From: Amycolatopsis coloradensis | Lineage (GTDB): Bacteria > Actinomycetota > Actinomycetes > Mycobacteriales > Pseudonocardiaceae | DNA: 64,000 bases | Assembly: GCF_001953865.1 (NCBI RefSeq) | Contig: NZ_MQUQ01000018.1 | Coordinates: 186,001 to 250,000, forward strand | Direction of reading: 5' to 3' | Shown here: positions 26,237 to 34,015 of the stretch, in pieces | Position numbering within the stretch: the stretch's first letter is position 1 | Layout of the letters: every line of letters starts with the position of its first letter | Notes under the pieces: generated by a model | What the model was told of the DNA's origin: nothing | Database searches by the model: none | What the model saw: the letters and a program-made list of their open reading frames with translations, nothing else | Program-made: the position numbers and the translations under genes

Positions 26237-27166
26237 GTGACGCTGGATCCCGCGGTCAAGGAACTGCTCGCCCGCAGCGAGCTTCCCGAAGCGCCTGCCC
26301 TTCCGCCGACGGCCGCCGAGTTGCGTACCGCTTTCGCGGCTTCGTGGCAGCCTCCAGAAACGGTCGAGGAAGTCGCTTCGGTGACTGACCACGTCCTGCC
26401 GTCCGGTGTCCGGGTGCGGGTTTACCTGCCTGACGCCGCTGGTGCGGTCCCGGCCTTCGTGTGGATCCACGGCGGCGGATGGACGATCGGCTCGATCGAC
26501 GAGAACGAGGTCGCGTCACGGGCGGTGTGCAACGCGGCGAAGGTGGCCGTCGTGGCGGTGGACTACCGGCTCGCGCCGGAGAATCCGTTCCCGGCGGCGC
26601 CGGACGACTGCTACGCCGTTGTCGAATGGCTGGCTTCGGGTGGCGCGGGTCCGTCGGTGGATCCAGGGCGGATCGCGATCGGCGGGGAGAGTGCCGGCGG
26701 CAATCTGTCGACGGTGGTCTCGATGATGTCCCGCGACCGAAGTGGTCCGCCGTTGGCCGCGCAGGTGCTGATCTGCCCGGTCTACGGTCACCCGGACGAC
26801 GGTTTCCGGTCGTACACGGACTTCGCCGAGGGGTTCGGCATGACCGCCGGGGCGATGCGGTTCTTCTTCGATCAGTACGTGTCGGATCCGGCACAGCTGA
26901 ACGATCCGTATCTGCTGCCGCTGCGGGCCTCCGATCTGACCGGGCTGCCGCCGGCGCTGGTGCTGACGGCCGAGTACGACGTCCTGCGGGACGAAGGGGA
27001 GGAGTTCGCGCGGCGCCTGACCGATGCCGGGACGAAGGTGGAGATGACGCGATACGCGGGGCAGATCCACGGGTTCTACGGCCTGTACACCGATCTTCCC
27101 GCCTCACCGCGGTCACACGCGCACGTGGCGAACTTCCTGACGCGGACCTTCGACTCCCGCAATTAG
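26237..27166 (+). CDS. Alpha/beta hydrolase, hormone-sensitive-lipase-like family
   Basis: Carboxylesterase/lactonase-type enzyme of 309 residues. HGGGWTIGS is the oxyanion motif, GGESAGGNLS carries the nucleophile, the acid is in TAEYDVLRDEGEE and the His in QIHGFYG. The GTG at 26237 lies 2 bp after the methyltransferase stop, so the two form an operon behind operator C2. It is of the same subfamily as the product of 12823-13746. The TAG stop (27164-27166) is the first part of a palindromic repeat. Confidence 0.83.
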   Translation: MTLDPAVKELLARSELPEAPALPPTAAELRTAFAASWQPPETVEEVASVTDHVLPSGVRVRVYLPDAAGAVPAFVWIHGGGWTIGSIDENEVASRAVCNAAKVAVVAVDYRLAPENPFPAAPDDCYAVVEWLASGGAGPSVDPGRIAIGGESAGGNLSTVVSMMSRDRSGPPLAAQVLICPVYGHPDDGFRSYTDFAEGFGMTAGAMRFFFDQYVSDPAQLNDPYLLPLRASDLTGLPPALVLTAEYDVLRDEGEEFARRLTDAGTKVEMTRYAGQIHGFYGLYTDLPASPRSHAHVANFLTRTFDSRN

Positions 27167-27233
27167 TCCTCTAGTTGCGGTTGTTCGCGCTACGTACTAC
27201 CGCATTTAGAGGACTAAATGCGGTAGTACGTAG
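27163..27233. repeat. Palindromic element, family 3 (copy 1, two alternative hairpins)
   Basis: A perfect 19-bp hairpin (27190-27208 with 27215-27233, loop GAGGAC) is preceded by TTAGTCCTCTAGTTGCGG (27163-27180), which can instead pair with 27200-27217 (16 of 18 positions). The two structures are mutually exclusive. The element begins at the stop codon of the hydrolase and ends 2 bp before the stop of the convergent TetR gene. Relatives are at 43212-43239 and 62775-62830. Confidence 0.8.
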
Positions 27234-27235
27234 TG

Positions 27236-27823
27236 TCAAGGGCGGGTGAGGCGGGCGAAGAACGACTCGAGGTGCCGCCGCTGCAAAGCGATCGTCGAGA
27301 ACTCCCCGGCGACCAGGCTCATCACGTTCGCCCCGGCGTTGATCAGCACGACCTCGTCGACCAGTTGCTCGTCGGGGGTCTCGGTGACGATGTCGCCGTC
27401 CTCCCGGCCCTCGGTGAGGTACCGGTGCAGCAGGCCCCGCCACGAGCGGATGTGCTCGAGGTACTTGTGCTGCAGTTTCGGGTTGGTCAGCGAAAGCTGC
27501 CAGAAGGTGAGCAGGACGCGCCCCGCGGCGATGCGGTCCTCGTCGATCGGCATCGACGAGACGCACAGCTCGCGGAGCGCGACCAGCCCGCGCAGTTCGT
27601 CCAGTTCCACGTACTCGCGCATCATGCCGAGCGCGCGTTCGTAGGTGGCCTGGATGATGTCTTCCTTGCTCGGGAAGTACAGCTTGAGCGCCCCGTTGGC
27701 GAAGCCGGCGGCGGCCGCGATCTCACGCATGGTGGCGGCCTCGATCCCGCCCTGGGTGATCAGATCCCAGGTGACGTCGACGATGTGACTTCGCCGTTCG
27801 TCGTGGTCGATGATCTTCGGCAT
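27236..27823 (-). CDS. TetR-family transcriptional regulator (BetI-like layout)
   Basis: Repressor-type protein of 195 residues. The N-terminal helix-turn-helix (about 10-55) has ERRSHIVDVTWDLI, ATMREIAAAAGFANGALKLYF and SKEDIIQATYERA. The C-terminal ligand domain is all helical (RLEHIRSW-like and LVDEVVLINAGANVMSLV segments) with BetI_C character. The ATG at 27823 has GGGAGG 7 bases upstream; a longer frame reaching 28300 is a shadow. The promoter contains TCTAC-CAGT-GTAGG (operator D), the same motif found before four other transcription units, so it is the best candidate for the regulator of the 12.8-27 kb region and is probably autoregulated. Confidence 0.85.
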   Translation of the reverse strand: MPKIIDHDERRSHIVDVTWDLITQGGIEAATMREIAAAAGFANGALKLYFPSKEDIIQATYERALGMMREYVELDELRGLVALRELCVSSMPIDEDRIAAGRVLLTFWQLSLTNPKLQHKYLEHIRSWRGLLHRYLTEGREDGDIVTETPDEQLVDEVVLINAGANVMSLVAGEFSTIALQRRHLESFFARLTRP

Positions 27824-27847
27824 CGGCAGACCTCCCGCACTGGTTCT

Positions 27848-27861
27848 TCTACCAGTGTAGG
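27848..27861. promoter_or_regulatory. Putative TetR operator D (autoregulatory)
   Basis: TCTAC-CAGT-GTAGG lies in the 41-bp gap between the end of an amidohydrolase gene (27865) and the TetR start (27823), 25 bp upstream of the TetR ATG. It is the same inverted repeat as operators A-C, and its placement at the regulator's own promoter is what ties the motif to this protein. Confidence 0.62.
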
Positions 27862-27864
27862 AGA

Positions 27865-29499
27865 TCAGTCGCGGTGATACACCCGGTGCCCGGCGAACCA
27901 CGTTTGTGTCACCTTTGTCTTGACGAGCGCGTTCGGATCGGTTTTGAACGGATCGCGGTCGAGGACGACGAAATCGGCCGACTTCCCGGGGACCAGCGAG
28001 CCGGTGACGTCGCCCAGCCCCATCGCGCGCGCGGCGGCGAGGGTGAAGACCTCGATCGCCTCGGCCAGGGTGATCGCCTGCTCCGGCCACAGCGCCCCGG
28101 GGAACGTGCCGGTCGGGTCCTGGCGGGTGACGAGGCCGTGGATGCCCTCCCACGCGTTCGGGGACTCGCTGACCGGCCAGTCCGAACCGCCCGCGACCAG
28201 CGCGCCCTCGTCCAGCAGTGACCGGTTCGGCTGCATCCGCCCGGCCCGTTCGCCGGGCAGCACCGCCGCGATGGCCGCCGGGATGACGCCGGGGACCCAC
28301 AGGAACGGCGAGATGTCCGCGGCGACACCCAGCGAGGCGAACCGCGGGAGGTCGTCGGGGTGGACGAACTGGCCGTGCGCGACCTGGAAACGCGCTTCGG
28401 TGAAGCCCTCGGCCCGCACCTTTTCCACGGCGTCGAGTGTCGCGCGCACCGACGCGTCCCCGGTGCAGTGCACCTTGGCCGAGAGCCCCGCCGCGGCCGC
28501 GGTGCGCAGCCAGCCGACGAGTTCGTCGCCCGGCATGGTGGTGGCGCCGTGATGACAGGCGCCGTGCGCGTCGTCCGGCAGATACGGCTCCAGGAACGCG
28601 GCGGTGCGCGTCGGCGGGACGCCGTCGAGGAAGATCTTCACGAAGTCGGGCCGGTGGTGCTCACCGCGGTACTGCCCGGCGACCTCCAGCAGCGGCGCGC
28701 CGATCGGGTCGAAACCGAAGATCGGGTCGTTGATCAGCAACGACGACACGACCCACGCGCGCAGCTCGCCGGCGTCGTCGAGGGTCTTCAACGCGCGCAG
28801 GATGTCCGAGGAGACCCCGGCGTCCTGGAACGCGGTGACCCCGTACGAGTGCAGCGTGCCGATCCCGTGCCGCGACGCCGCCACGTGCTGCTCGGTGGTG
28901 AGGGTCCGCGTCTCGCTGAGCGCCCGTTCGACGGCGACACCCGCCGCCTCGAGCAGGACACCGACGGGCTCGCCGGTCGAAGGGTCGCGGACGATCTCCC
29001 CGCCCGCCGGATCGGGCGTCGACGTGGTGACCCCCGCCAGCTTCAAGGCCCGGCTGCTCACCCAGCGGTTGTGCCTGCTGTCGTCGGTGAGCATGACCGG
29101 ACGGCCGCCCGCGGCTTCGTCGAGCGCGTGCCGGGCGGACGACCGGGAAAGGGTACTGACCAAAGTGGACGCCCAAGCACCGCCGACCACCCACTCGTCC
29201 GGCCCGAGCCCCTCGGCGCGCGACCGGACCGCGGCGAGGATGTCGTCCAGACCGGCGTCGAGGCCGAAGTTCAACTCGAACAGGGCCGCGCGACCGGCGA
29301 GGGCGTGGTGATTGTGCACGTCGACAAGGCCGGGCATCACGAACGCGCCGTCGAGGTCGACGACCTCGGTGCTCGGCCCGCGTTCGATTTCCTCCAGGGA
29401 CAGCACCCGGCCGTCTTTGATCGCCAAGGACGACGCCCACGGCCGGACGCCGTCCACTGTGTACACCGTGGCGTTGGTGAGGATCAGGTCGGCGGTCAA
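27865..29499 (-). CDS. Metal-dependent amidohydrolase (YtcJ-like)
   Basis: Amidohydrolase of 544 residues, full length for the YtcJ group. The metal and active-site residues are visible in DVHNHH, VKIFLDGVPP, KVHCTGD, VAHGQFV and GGSDWPVSES. The C-terminal segment (VPGKSADFVVLDRDPF) is the usual beta-sandwich strand set. It is 3 bp after a MoaF-family gene and lies third in the operon 32169 to 27865, so it may act on a product of the amine oxidase pathway. The reaction is not known; members hydrolyse amides, N-acyl or cyclic C-N bonds. It is only distantly similar to the other amidohydrolase at 15866. Confidence 0.82.
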   Translation of the reverse strand: MTADLILTNATVYTVDGVRPWASSLAIKDGRVLSLEEIERGPSTEVVDLDGAFVMPGLVDVHNHHALAGRAALFELNFGLDAGLDDILAAVRSRAEGLGPDEWVVGGAWASTLVSTLSRSSARHALDEAAGGRPVMLTDDSRHNRWVSSRALKLAGVTTSTPDPAGGEIVRDPSTGEPVGVLLEAAGVAVERALSETRTLTTEQHVAASRHGIGTLHSYGVTAFQDAGVSSDILRALKTLDDAGELRAWVVSSLLINDPIFGFDPIGAPLLEVAGQYRGEHHRPDFVKIFLDGVPPTRTAAFLEPYLPDDAHGACHHGATTMPGDELVGWLRTAAAAGLSAKVHCTGDASVRATLDAVEKVRAEGFTEARFQVAHGQFVHPDDLPRFASLGVAADISPFLWVPGVIPAAIAAVLPGERAGRMQPNRSLLDEGALVAGGSDWPVSESPNAWEGIHGLVTRQDPTGTFPGALWPEQAITLAEAIEVFTLAAARAMGLGDVTGSLVPGKSADFVVLDRDPFKTDPNALVKTKVTQTWFAGHRVYHRD

Positions 29500-29502
29500 G
29501 GC

Positions 29503-30294
29503 TCAGCTCCCGGCGGGGTCGTAAGCCTCGGGGTGCACGGTGGTGCTCAGCAGCTTGCCGTGTGCGCCGAAGGTGAAATGGGTCGGAGTGCTCCCGGTGG
29601 CGTCCAGTCCGAAAAGGACACCGTGCGAGCGCAGCCGCTTCGCGTCGCGGTGGTCGGCGACGGTCACCGACGCGCACGGAATCACCTTCTCCCGCCACGC
29701 GAAGACGTAGATACCCGGCCGCAGCTCGTAGACCGAGTTCTCGTCGGTGTCCGCGAGCCCCCTCTCCGGACCGGCCAGGCACTGCCACGTGTACCAGTGC
29801 GGGCTGAGGTACACGTGCTCGTAGGCGTGCTCGGTGCTGTACACCCACAGCACCCGGCGCCCGACCAGCGACGTGGTCGGGGCGAGCGACTCCCCGGTCG
29901 GCTCGATGCCGCCGATCGTGGCGGCCAGAAAGGTCTGCGTGACGCGGGGCGCGGTGTCGCCGATCTTGCTCAGCACCAGGAGCGCGCGGCCGCGGCGCAG
30001 GTCGAGCAGCAGCGTGAACGCCTCTTCCTGCCGCGCCTGCGGGTGGAACTGGACGTAGTACAGGTCGTCGTCGACCAGGAACGTCTCGCAGCGGTCGGTG
30101 CCCGTGCCGTGGTAGGTCCATTCGATCCGGGTGCCGGAGAAGCCCGCGGTGAACGTGGTGCCGTCTTCACAGGCGAGCTCGAAGGTGCGGCCGTGCAGGT
30201 CGCCGACCGTGGGGGCCTTGTTCGCGTCGAAACCGGGGGCGAGGCCGTCCAGCGGCAGCCAGGTGGACGTGTCGGACAGGGTCAGTTCGGGCAT
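29503..30294 (-). CDS. MoaF-family protein (monoamine regulon type), copy 1
   Basis: A 263-residue protein with N- and C-terminal MoaF-like halves of lipocalin-type beta structure (FELACEDGTTFTAGFSGTRI and TSLVGRRVLWVYSTEHAYEH). The most conserved block, EHAYEHVYLSPHWYTWQCL followed by G-x2-RG-x2-D-x-D, recurs in the second copy at 39044-39811. MoaF is known from enterobacterial monoamine-oxidase loci, where its role is unclear. Here it directly follows the copper amine oxidase gene (9-bp gap), which supports a role in amine catabolism, perhaps binding the amine or aldehyde. No ribosome site is evident at ATG 30294; coupling to the upstream stop is likely. Confidence 0.75.
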   Translation of the reverse strand: MPELTLSDTSTWLPLDGLAPGFDANKAPTVGDLHGRTFELACEDGTTFTAGFSGTRIEWTYHGTGTDRCETFLVDDDLYYVQFHPQARQEEAFTLLLDLRRGRALLVLSKIGDTAPRVTQTFLAATIGGIEPTGESLAPTTSLVGRRVLWVYSTEHAYEHVYLSPHWYTWQCLAGPERGLADTDENSVYELRPGIYVFAWREKVIPCASVTVADHRDAKRLRSHGVLFGLDATGSTPTHFTFGAHGKLLSTTVHPEAYDPAGS

Positions 30295-30303
30295 GGAAAA
30301 GTC

Positions 30304-32169
30304 CTAGTGCTCGTGGGCGGAACAGTGCTCGTCGGTGGCGCCGGACGGCAGGTCCAGTGCCGGATTGCGGTCCAGGAATCCGTAGGGGCGCAGGGAGAAA
30401 CCGGAGTAGTCGACCGGCATGACCGGCCAGTCCTCGGGGCGCGGGATGTGCGTCGGGCCGAACACGTGCCACAGCACGAGGTCGGTGTCGGTGAGATCCC
30501 GGTCGGCGGCGGTCCAGGCAGGCAGGCCCGCCCCGCCGGGATGCGCGTTCGGCCGGTCGCCTGCCGGGAACCGTTCGTCGGCGCGGTACGGCGTGGCCCA
30601 CAGGTGACGGGTGGCGAACGTCGCCCGCTGGTGGACACTCGATTCCGGCTGCGCCATCAGGGTCGCGGACGGCCGGGGCACGAGTTGGTACGCCGTCGGC
30701 GTGCCGAGCCGGTTGGTCCGCTCCGCGCTGCGGATCTCCCAGACGCGTGCCTTGGCCGGATCGGCGTGCCGCTGGGCTTCCTGTTCGGTCCGCAGCGGGG
30801 TTTCCTTCCAGGTGAAGGCGTTCCCGTACGGGTTCTGCTCGCCCATCGGCACCCGCTCGACGTCGATCTCGACGAGCGAGTTGCGTTCGCCGTCGATCGC
30901 CACGTCCAGCCGTGCGCAGAACAGATGCTGGTGCACCGGCGCGAACAGCCCGGGCGCGATCTCGTTGGCGTGCGGGTGCTTCGTGCCGGAGTGCGCGGCG
31001 CCGGCGAACACGATGCCGGTGGCTTTCGCCTCCAGTTCCACGGTGCCGTCGAGGTAGAGGTACCAGAAGAAGCCGTAGTCGTAGTTGCCGATGGTGGAGA
31101 TCGACGAGATCACCAGCCGTCGCGAGCGGCGGACCTCGGCGCGGCCGCTGAGATCCGTGTGCTTCCACAGGATCCCGTAGTCCTCTTCGTGCATGCAGAT
31201 CGCGCGGGGGATCTCGACCGGATGCCCGTGGTCGTCGGCGACGAAGGCGGGGAAGTAGTGGATGACGCCGAGGCAGTCGCAGCCCAGCCGCAGGTCGTTG
31301 CCGTTCTTGCCGAGCAGGTACTCGCCCGCGTCGAAGTAGCTGATCCAGAACCGGCCCGGCGCGGTGTCTCCGTAGGGCACCACCATCTCCGGCACCGACG
31401 CCCGGTGGAGCACCGAGCGGTCCTGGAACGAGATCTGGTGCAGTATCAGGCCCTCGCGGGCGTTGAAGCCGACCCGCAGCTTCCAGCCCTCCCAGGTGAC
31501 CTCGTTACCGTCGACGGTGAAACTCGGGCCCTCGGGCTGGGTGATCTCGATCGGCTTGAGCGTGGTGCGCGCCGGGGCGTCGCCGTAGCGGCCGTGCTCC
31601 GGCGGCACGGGCACGTCGCCTTCGTCCTCGACCCGCAGCACGCGCTGCTCGGTCAGGTCGATGTGCACGATCAGCCCCTCGACGGGGTGCGCCCACGGGC
31701 TGTCCGACTCGTCGTCGCGCAGGAAGGTCAGTGACCGGATGACCCGGCCGGTCTCGTCGGCCCTGCCGAAGAAACCGGGCGCCAGGGGAGCGCAGAAGGC
31801 GTGCTCGATCCGGTCGGCGAGCCCCCGCCGTTCCATCGCGGCCTGCCATCCCGGCGACGCTTTGGTGATCGACGCGGCGAGGTCGTACTCCTCGAACAGG
31901 TACGCGGGCTGACCGTCGCCGCAGTCCTCGCTGGAGACCACTTCGCGTTTCGCCAGCGAGACGACCACGTCGCGCGCCTGGCCGGTCGCGGTGTCCAGCA
32001 GCGTGTACTGGACGCGGCGGTCCGGGGCGGCGTCGGCCTTGTCCGGTTCCACCGGCAGCACCGACGGGAACCGCGTGGTCGCGGCGAGGAGCCCCTCGCC
32101 TGCCAGGATCGCGCGGCCTGCGGTGAGTTCGTCGGCGGTCAGCGGGTCCAAAGGATGCGGCCTGGTCAT
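30304..32169 (-). CDS. Copper-containing primary amine oxidase
   Basis: Oxidises a primary amine to aldehyde, ammonia and hydrogen peroxide using copper and topaquinone. At 621 residues it has all key residues: NYDY at 362-365, with Tyr363 the topaquinone precursor; copper ligands His413 and His415 (HQH) and His522; and catalytic Asp280 in YFDAGEYLLG. There is no signal peptide, so it is cytoplasmic like other actinobacterial enzymes. The ATG at 32169 has no obvious ribosome site. It is the first gene of the operon with MoaF and an amidohydrolase, divergent from two SDR genes. The substrate is probably an arylalkyl or aliphatic monoamine. Confidence 0.9.
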   Translation of the reverse strand: MTRPHPLDPLTADELTAGRAILAGEGLLAATTRFPSVLPVEPDKADAAPDRRVQYTLLDTATGQARDVVVSLAKREVVSSEDCGDGQPAYLFEEYDLAASITKASPGWQAAMERRGLADRIEHAFCAPLAPGFFGRADETGRVIRSLTFLRDDESDSPWAHPVEGLIVHIDLTEQRVLRVEDEGDVPVPPEHGRYGDAPARTTLKPIEITQPEGPSFTVDGNEVTWEGWKLRVGFNAREGLILHQISFQDRSVLHRASVPEMVVPYGDTAPGRFWISYFDAGEYLLGKNGNDLRLGCDCLGVIHYFPAFVADDHGHPVEIPRAICMHEEDYGILWKHTDLSGRAEVRRSRRLVISSISTIGNYDYGFFWYLYLDGTVELEAKATGIVFAGAAHSGTKHPHANEIAPGLFAPVHQHLFCARLDVAIDGERNSLVEIDVERVPMGEQNPYGNAFTWKETPLRTEQEAQRHADPAKARVWEIRSAERTNRLGTPTAYQLVPRPSATLMAQPESSVHQRATFATRHLWATPYRADERFPAGDRPNAHPGGAGLPAWTAADRDLTDTDLVLWHVFGPTHIPRPEDWPVMPVDYSGFSLRPYGFLDRNPALDLPSGATDEHCSAHEH

Positions 32170-32291
32170 GCTTCGCAGTCTTGCCGGTCCGGTGCCGCGA
32201 GGAAAGACCGCGCGGCCGTCGTGCGGCTGCGGACAAGAAGGATGCACTGACGGCCAACCCCCGGGGAAGGGGCCGGCCGCAGGATGACGCC

Positions 32292-33011
32292 ATGCGACTG
32301 GAACTCGCGGGCAAGGCCGTGCTGGTGACCGGCGCGGCGTCCGGTATCGGCCTCGCCTGCGTCCAGGCGTTCCTGGCGGAAGGCGCGCGGGTCGGCGCCG
32401 TCGACAGGGCGCCCGTGCCGACACTCGCCGACGGCCTGCTGGCGGTCCACGCCGACGTGACGGACGAACAGTCGGTGGCCGCCGCGGTCGGCACCGTCGC
32501 CGAGCGGTTCGGCGGCCTGGACGTCGTGGTCGGCTGCGCCGGGATTTCCGGACCGGTCGGCACGCCGGTCACCGAAACTTCGGCGGCCGACTTCGCCGCC
32601 GTCATGGCGGTCAACGTCACCGGCCAGTTCCTGCTGGTCAAACACGCGGCGCCGTGGCTCACCGCGGCGCGCGGGTCGATCGTCCTGCTCGCCAGCGACT
32701 CCGCGTTCACCATCGCGCCCGGCATGGCGGCCTACGGCGCTTCGAAAGGCGCAGTGGTCGCGATGACCAGGGCTCTCGCGGTCGATCTGCCCGGTGTGCG
32801 AGTGAACTGCGTGTGCCCGTCGGTGGTCGACACCCCGATGGCGCGCGGCGATCTCGGTGCGGTGCTCGACGATCCCGCGTTCCCGGTGCAAGCTCCTGAA
32901 GACGTCGCCGACCAGGTGCTCTATCTCGCGTCCGCGCGTTCGCGGACGATCAACGGCCAGGCCGTGCTCGCCGACTTCGGCGTCTCGGCCCGTTCGGGTT
33001 TTCCCGCTTAG
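32292..33011 (+). CDS. Short-chain dehydrogenase/reductase
   Basis: Classical SDR of 239 residues: VTGAASGIGLACV, catalytic Ser in IVLLASDSAFT, YGASK, and a C-terminus rich in small residues. The second strand reads GAVDRAPVP and the NNAG-type motif is GCAGISG. The ATG at 32292 follows a weak AGGA. It is first of a two-SDR operon divergent from the copper amine oxidase, with 122 bp between starts, so shared regulation is likely. It may oxidise or reduce an aldehyde, alcohol or ketone of the amine pathway. Confidence 0.82.
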   Translation: MRLELAGKAVLVTGAASGIGLACVQAFLAEGARVGAVDRAPVPTLADGLLAVHADVTDEQSVAAAVGTVAERFGGLDVVVGCAGISGPVGTPVTETSAADFAAVMAVNVTGQFLLVKHAAPWLTAARGSIVLLASDSAFTIAPGMAAYGASKGAVVAMTRALAVDLPGVRVNCVCPSVVDTPMARGDLGAVLDDPAFPVQAPEDVADQVLYLASARSRTINGQAVLADFGVSARSGFPA

Positions 33012-33026
33012 AAAGGACTCACGCGA

Positions 33027-33824
33027 GTGAAGAAGGTTGTCGCGATCACGGGTGGCGGTACCGGTATCGGCGCGGCGGTCGCCCGCCGATACGCCGACGA
33101 AGGCGCCCAGGTGGTGGTCCTCGGACGGCGGCGCGAACCGCTGGAGAAGGTGGCGGCCGAAACCGGCGCGCATGTCGTCACGTGTGACGCCAGCGAACGC
33201 GAAGCCGCCGAGAACGCCGTGGCGGAGATCGTCGGCAAGTTCGGCAGGCTCGACGTCGTGGTGGCCAACGCGGGCGGGCACGGCCTGTCTTCGGTGGTCG
33301 ACACCGGCGACGAGGAATGGGAACTGGCCCTGCGCTCGAACCTGTCCAGCGCCTTCGTGTTCTGCCGGGCCACATTGCCCTCGCTGGTCGAGACCGGCGG
33401 CCAGGTGGTCATCGTGTCGTCGCTGGCCGGGCTGTTCGCCGGGCCGAACGTCGCCGGCTACACCGTCGCCAAACACGCGCTGATCGGCCTGACCCGCTCG
33501 ATCGCCCGAGACTACGGTCCGAAGGGCGTCCGCGCGAACGCGGTCTGCCCCGGCTGGGTGCGCACCCCGATGGCGGACGGCGAGATGGACCAGTTCGCCG
33601 AGGCCGCGGGCTTCTCGGGCGGGCACGACGAGGGTTACCGCCGCGTCACCGCCGAGGTCCCGCTGCGCCGTCCCGCCGAACCCGAGGAGATCGCGTCGAT
33701 CGTGCGATTCCTGGGGTCTTCGGAGTCGTCCTACATCACCGGCGCGGTGATCGTGGCCGACGGCGGCGCGCACGTGGTGGACCTGCCGACGCTGGCCTTC
33801 GAACGGGCGGGCATGGGTTCTTAG
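33027..33824 (+). CDS. Short-chain dehydrogenase/reductase
   Basis: SDR of 265 residues with ITGGGTGIGAAVAR, VANAGGHG in place of NNAG, Ser in VIVSSLAGLF, YTVAK, and a C-terminal TGAVIVADGGAHV. The GTG at 33027 has GAAAGGA about 10 bases upstream and begins 15 bp after the preceding SDR stop, so the two genes form an operon. Two palindromic elements follow its stop before the convergent ABC transporter operon. Confidence 0.83.
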   Translation: MKKVVAITGGGTGIGAAVARRYADEGAQVVVLGRRREPLEKVAAETGAHVVTCDASEREAAENAVAEIVGKFGRLDVVVANAGGHGLSSVVDTGDEEWELALRSNLSSAFVFCRATLPSLVETGGQVVIVSSLAGLFAGPNVAGYTVAKHALIGLTRSIARDYGPKGVRANAVCPGWVRTPMADGEMDQFAEAAGFSGGHDEGYRRVTAEVPLRRPAEPEEIASIVRFLGSSESSYITGAVIVADGGAHVVDLPTLAFERAGMGS

Positions 33825-33838
33825 CCGTTAGGTGGCTC

Positions 33839-33899
33839 GAAGTACATGAAGGCCCCCTTCCTTGCGCCTAACGCAAGGAAGGGGGCCTTCATGTACTTC
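33839..33899. repeat. Palindromic element, family 1 (copy 2)
   Basis: Perfect 28-bp arms (33839-33866 and 33872-33899) around CCTAA. It is the same element as 19009-19073 apart from a C-G pair (33855/33883) replacing T-A, and the centre. It lies between the convergent SDR (stop 33824) and LivF-type (stop 34016) genes. Confidence 0.85.
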
Positions 33900-33944
33900 A
33901 GGTACGCCACCCACGTGTATCCGTGCCGGTACCGAGGCTTGGGT

Positions 33945-34001
33945 GTGTCGCGAAAGCCACTTGCGGGACGTCTGATGTCCCGAAAGTGGCTTTCGCGACA
34001 C
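33945..34001. repeat. Palindromic element, family 2 (copy 2, inverted orientation)
   Basis: 25-bp arms (33945-33969, 33977-34001) with one mismatch and centre GTCTGAT, the exact reverse complement of the ATCAGAC centre in the copies at 5604 and 42957. The asymmetric centre therefore shows this copy lies in the opposite orientation. It sits 46 bp after a family 1 palindrome and 15 bp before the LivF stop. Confidence 0.82.
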
Positions 34002-34015
34002 GATCGGTGCTGGGC

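Noticed and set aside
28360..31734. Very long plus-strand open frame (1124 residues) opposite the amidohydrolase, MoaF and amine oxidase genes
   Set aside because: It is the antisense shadow of three genes with clear catalytic motifs; composition is Arg/Gly/Val-rich without any domain.
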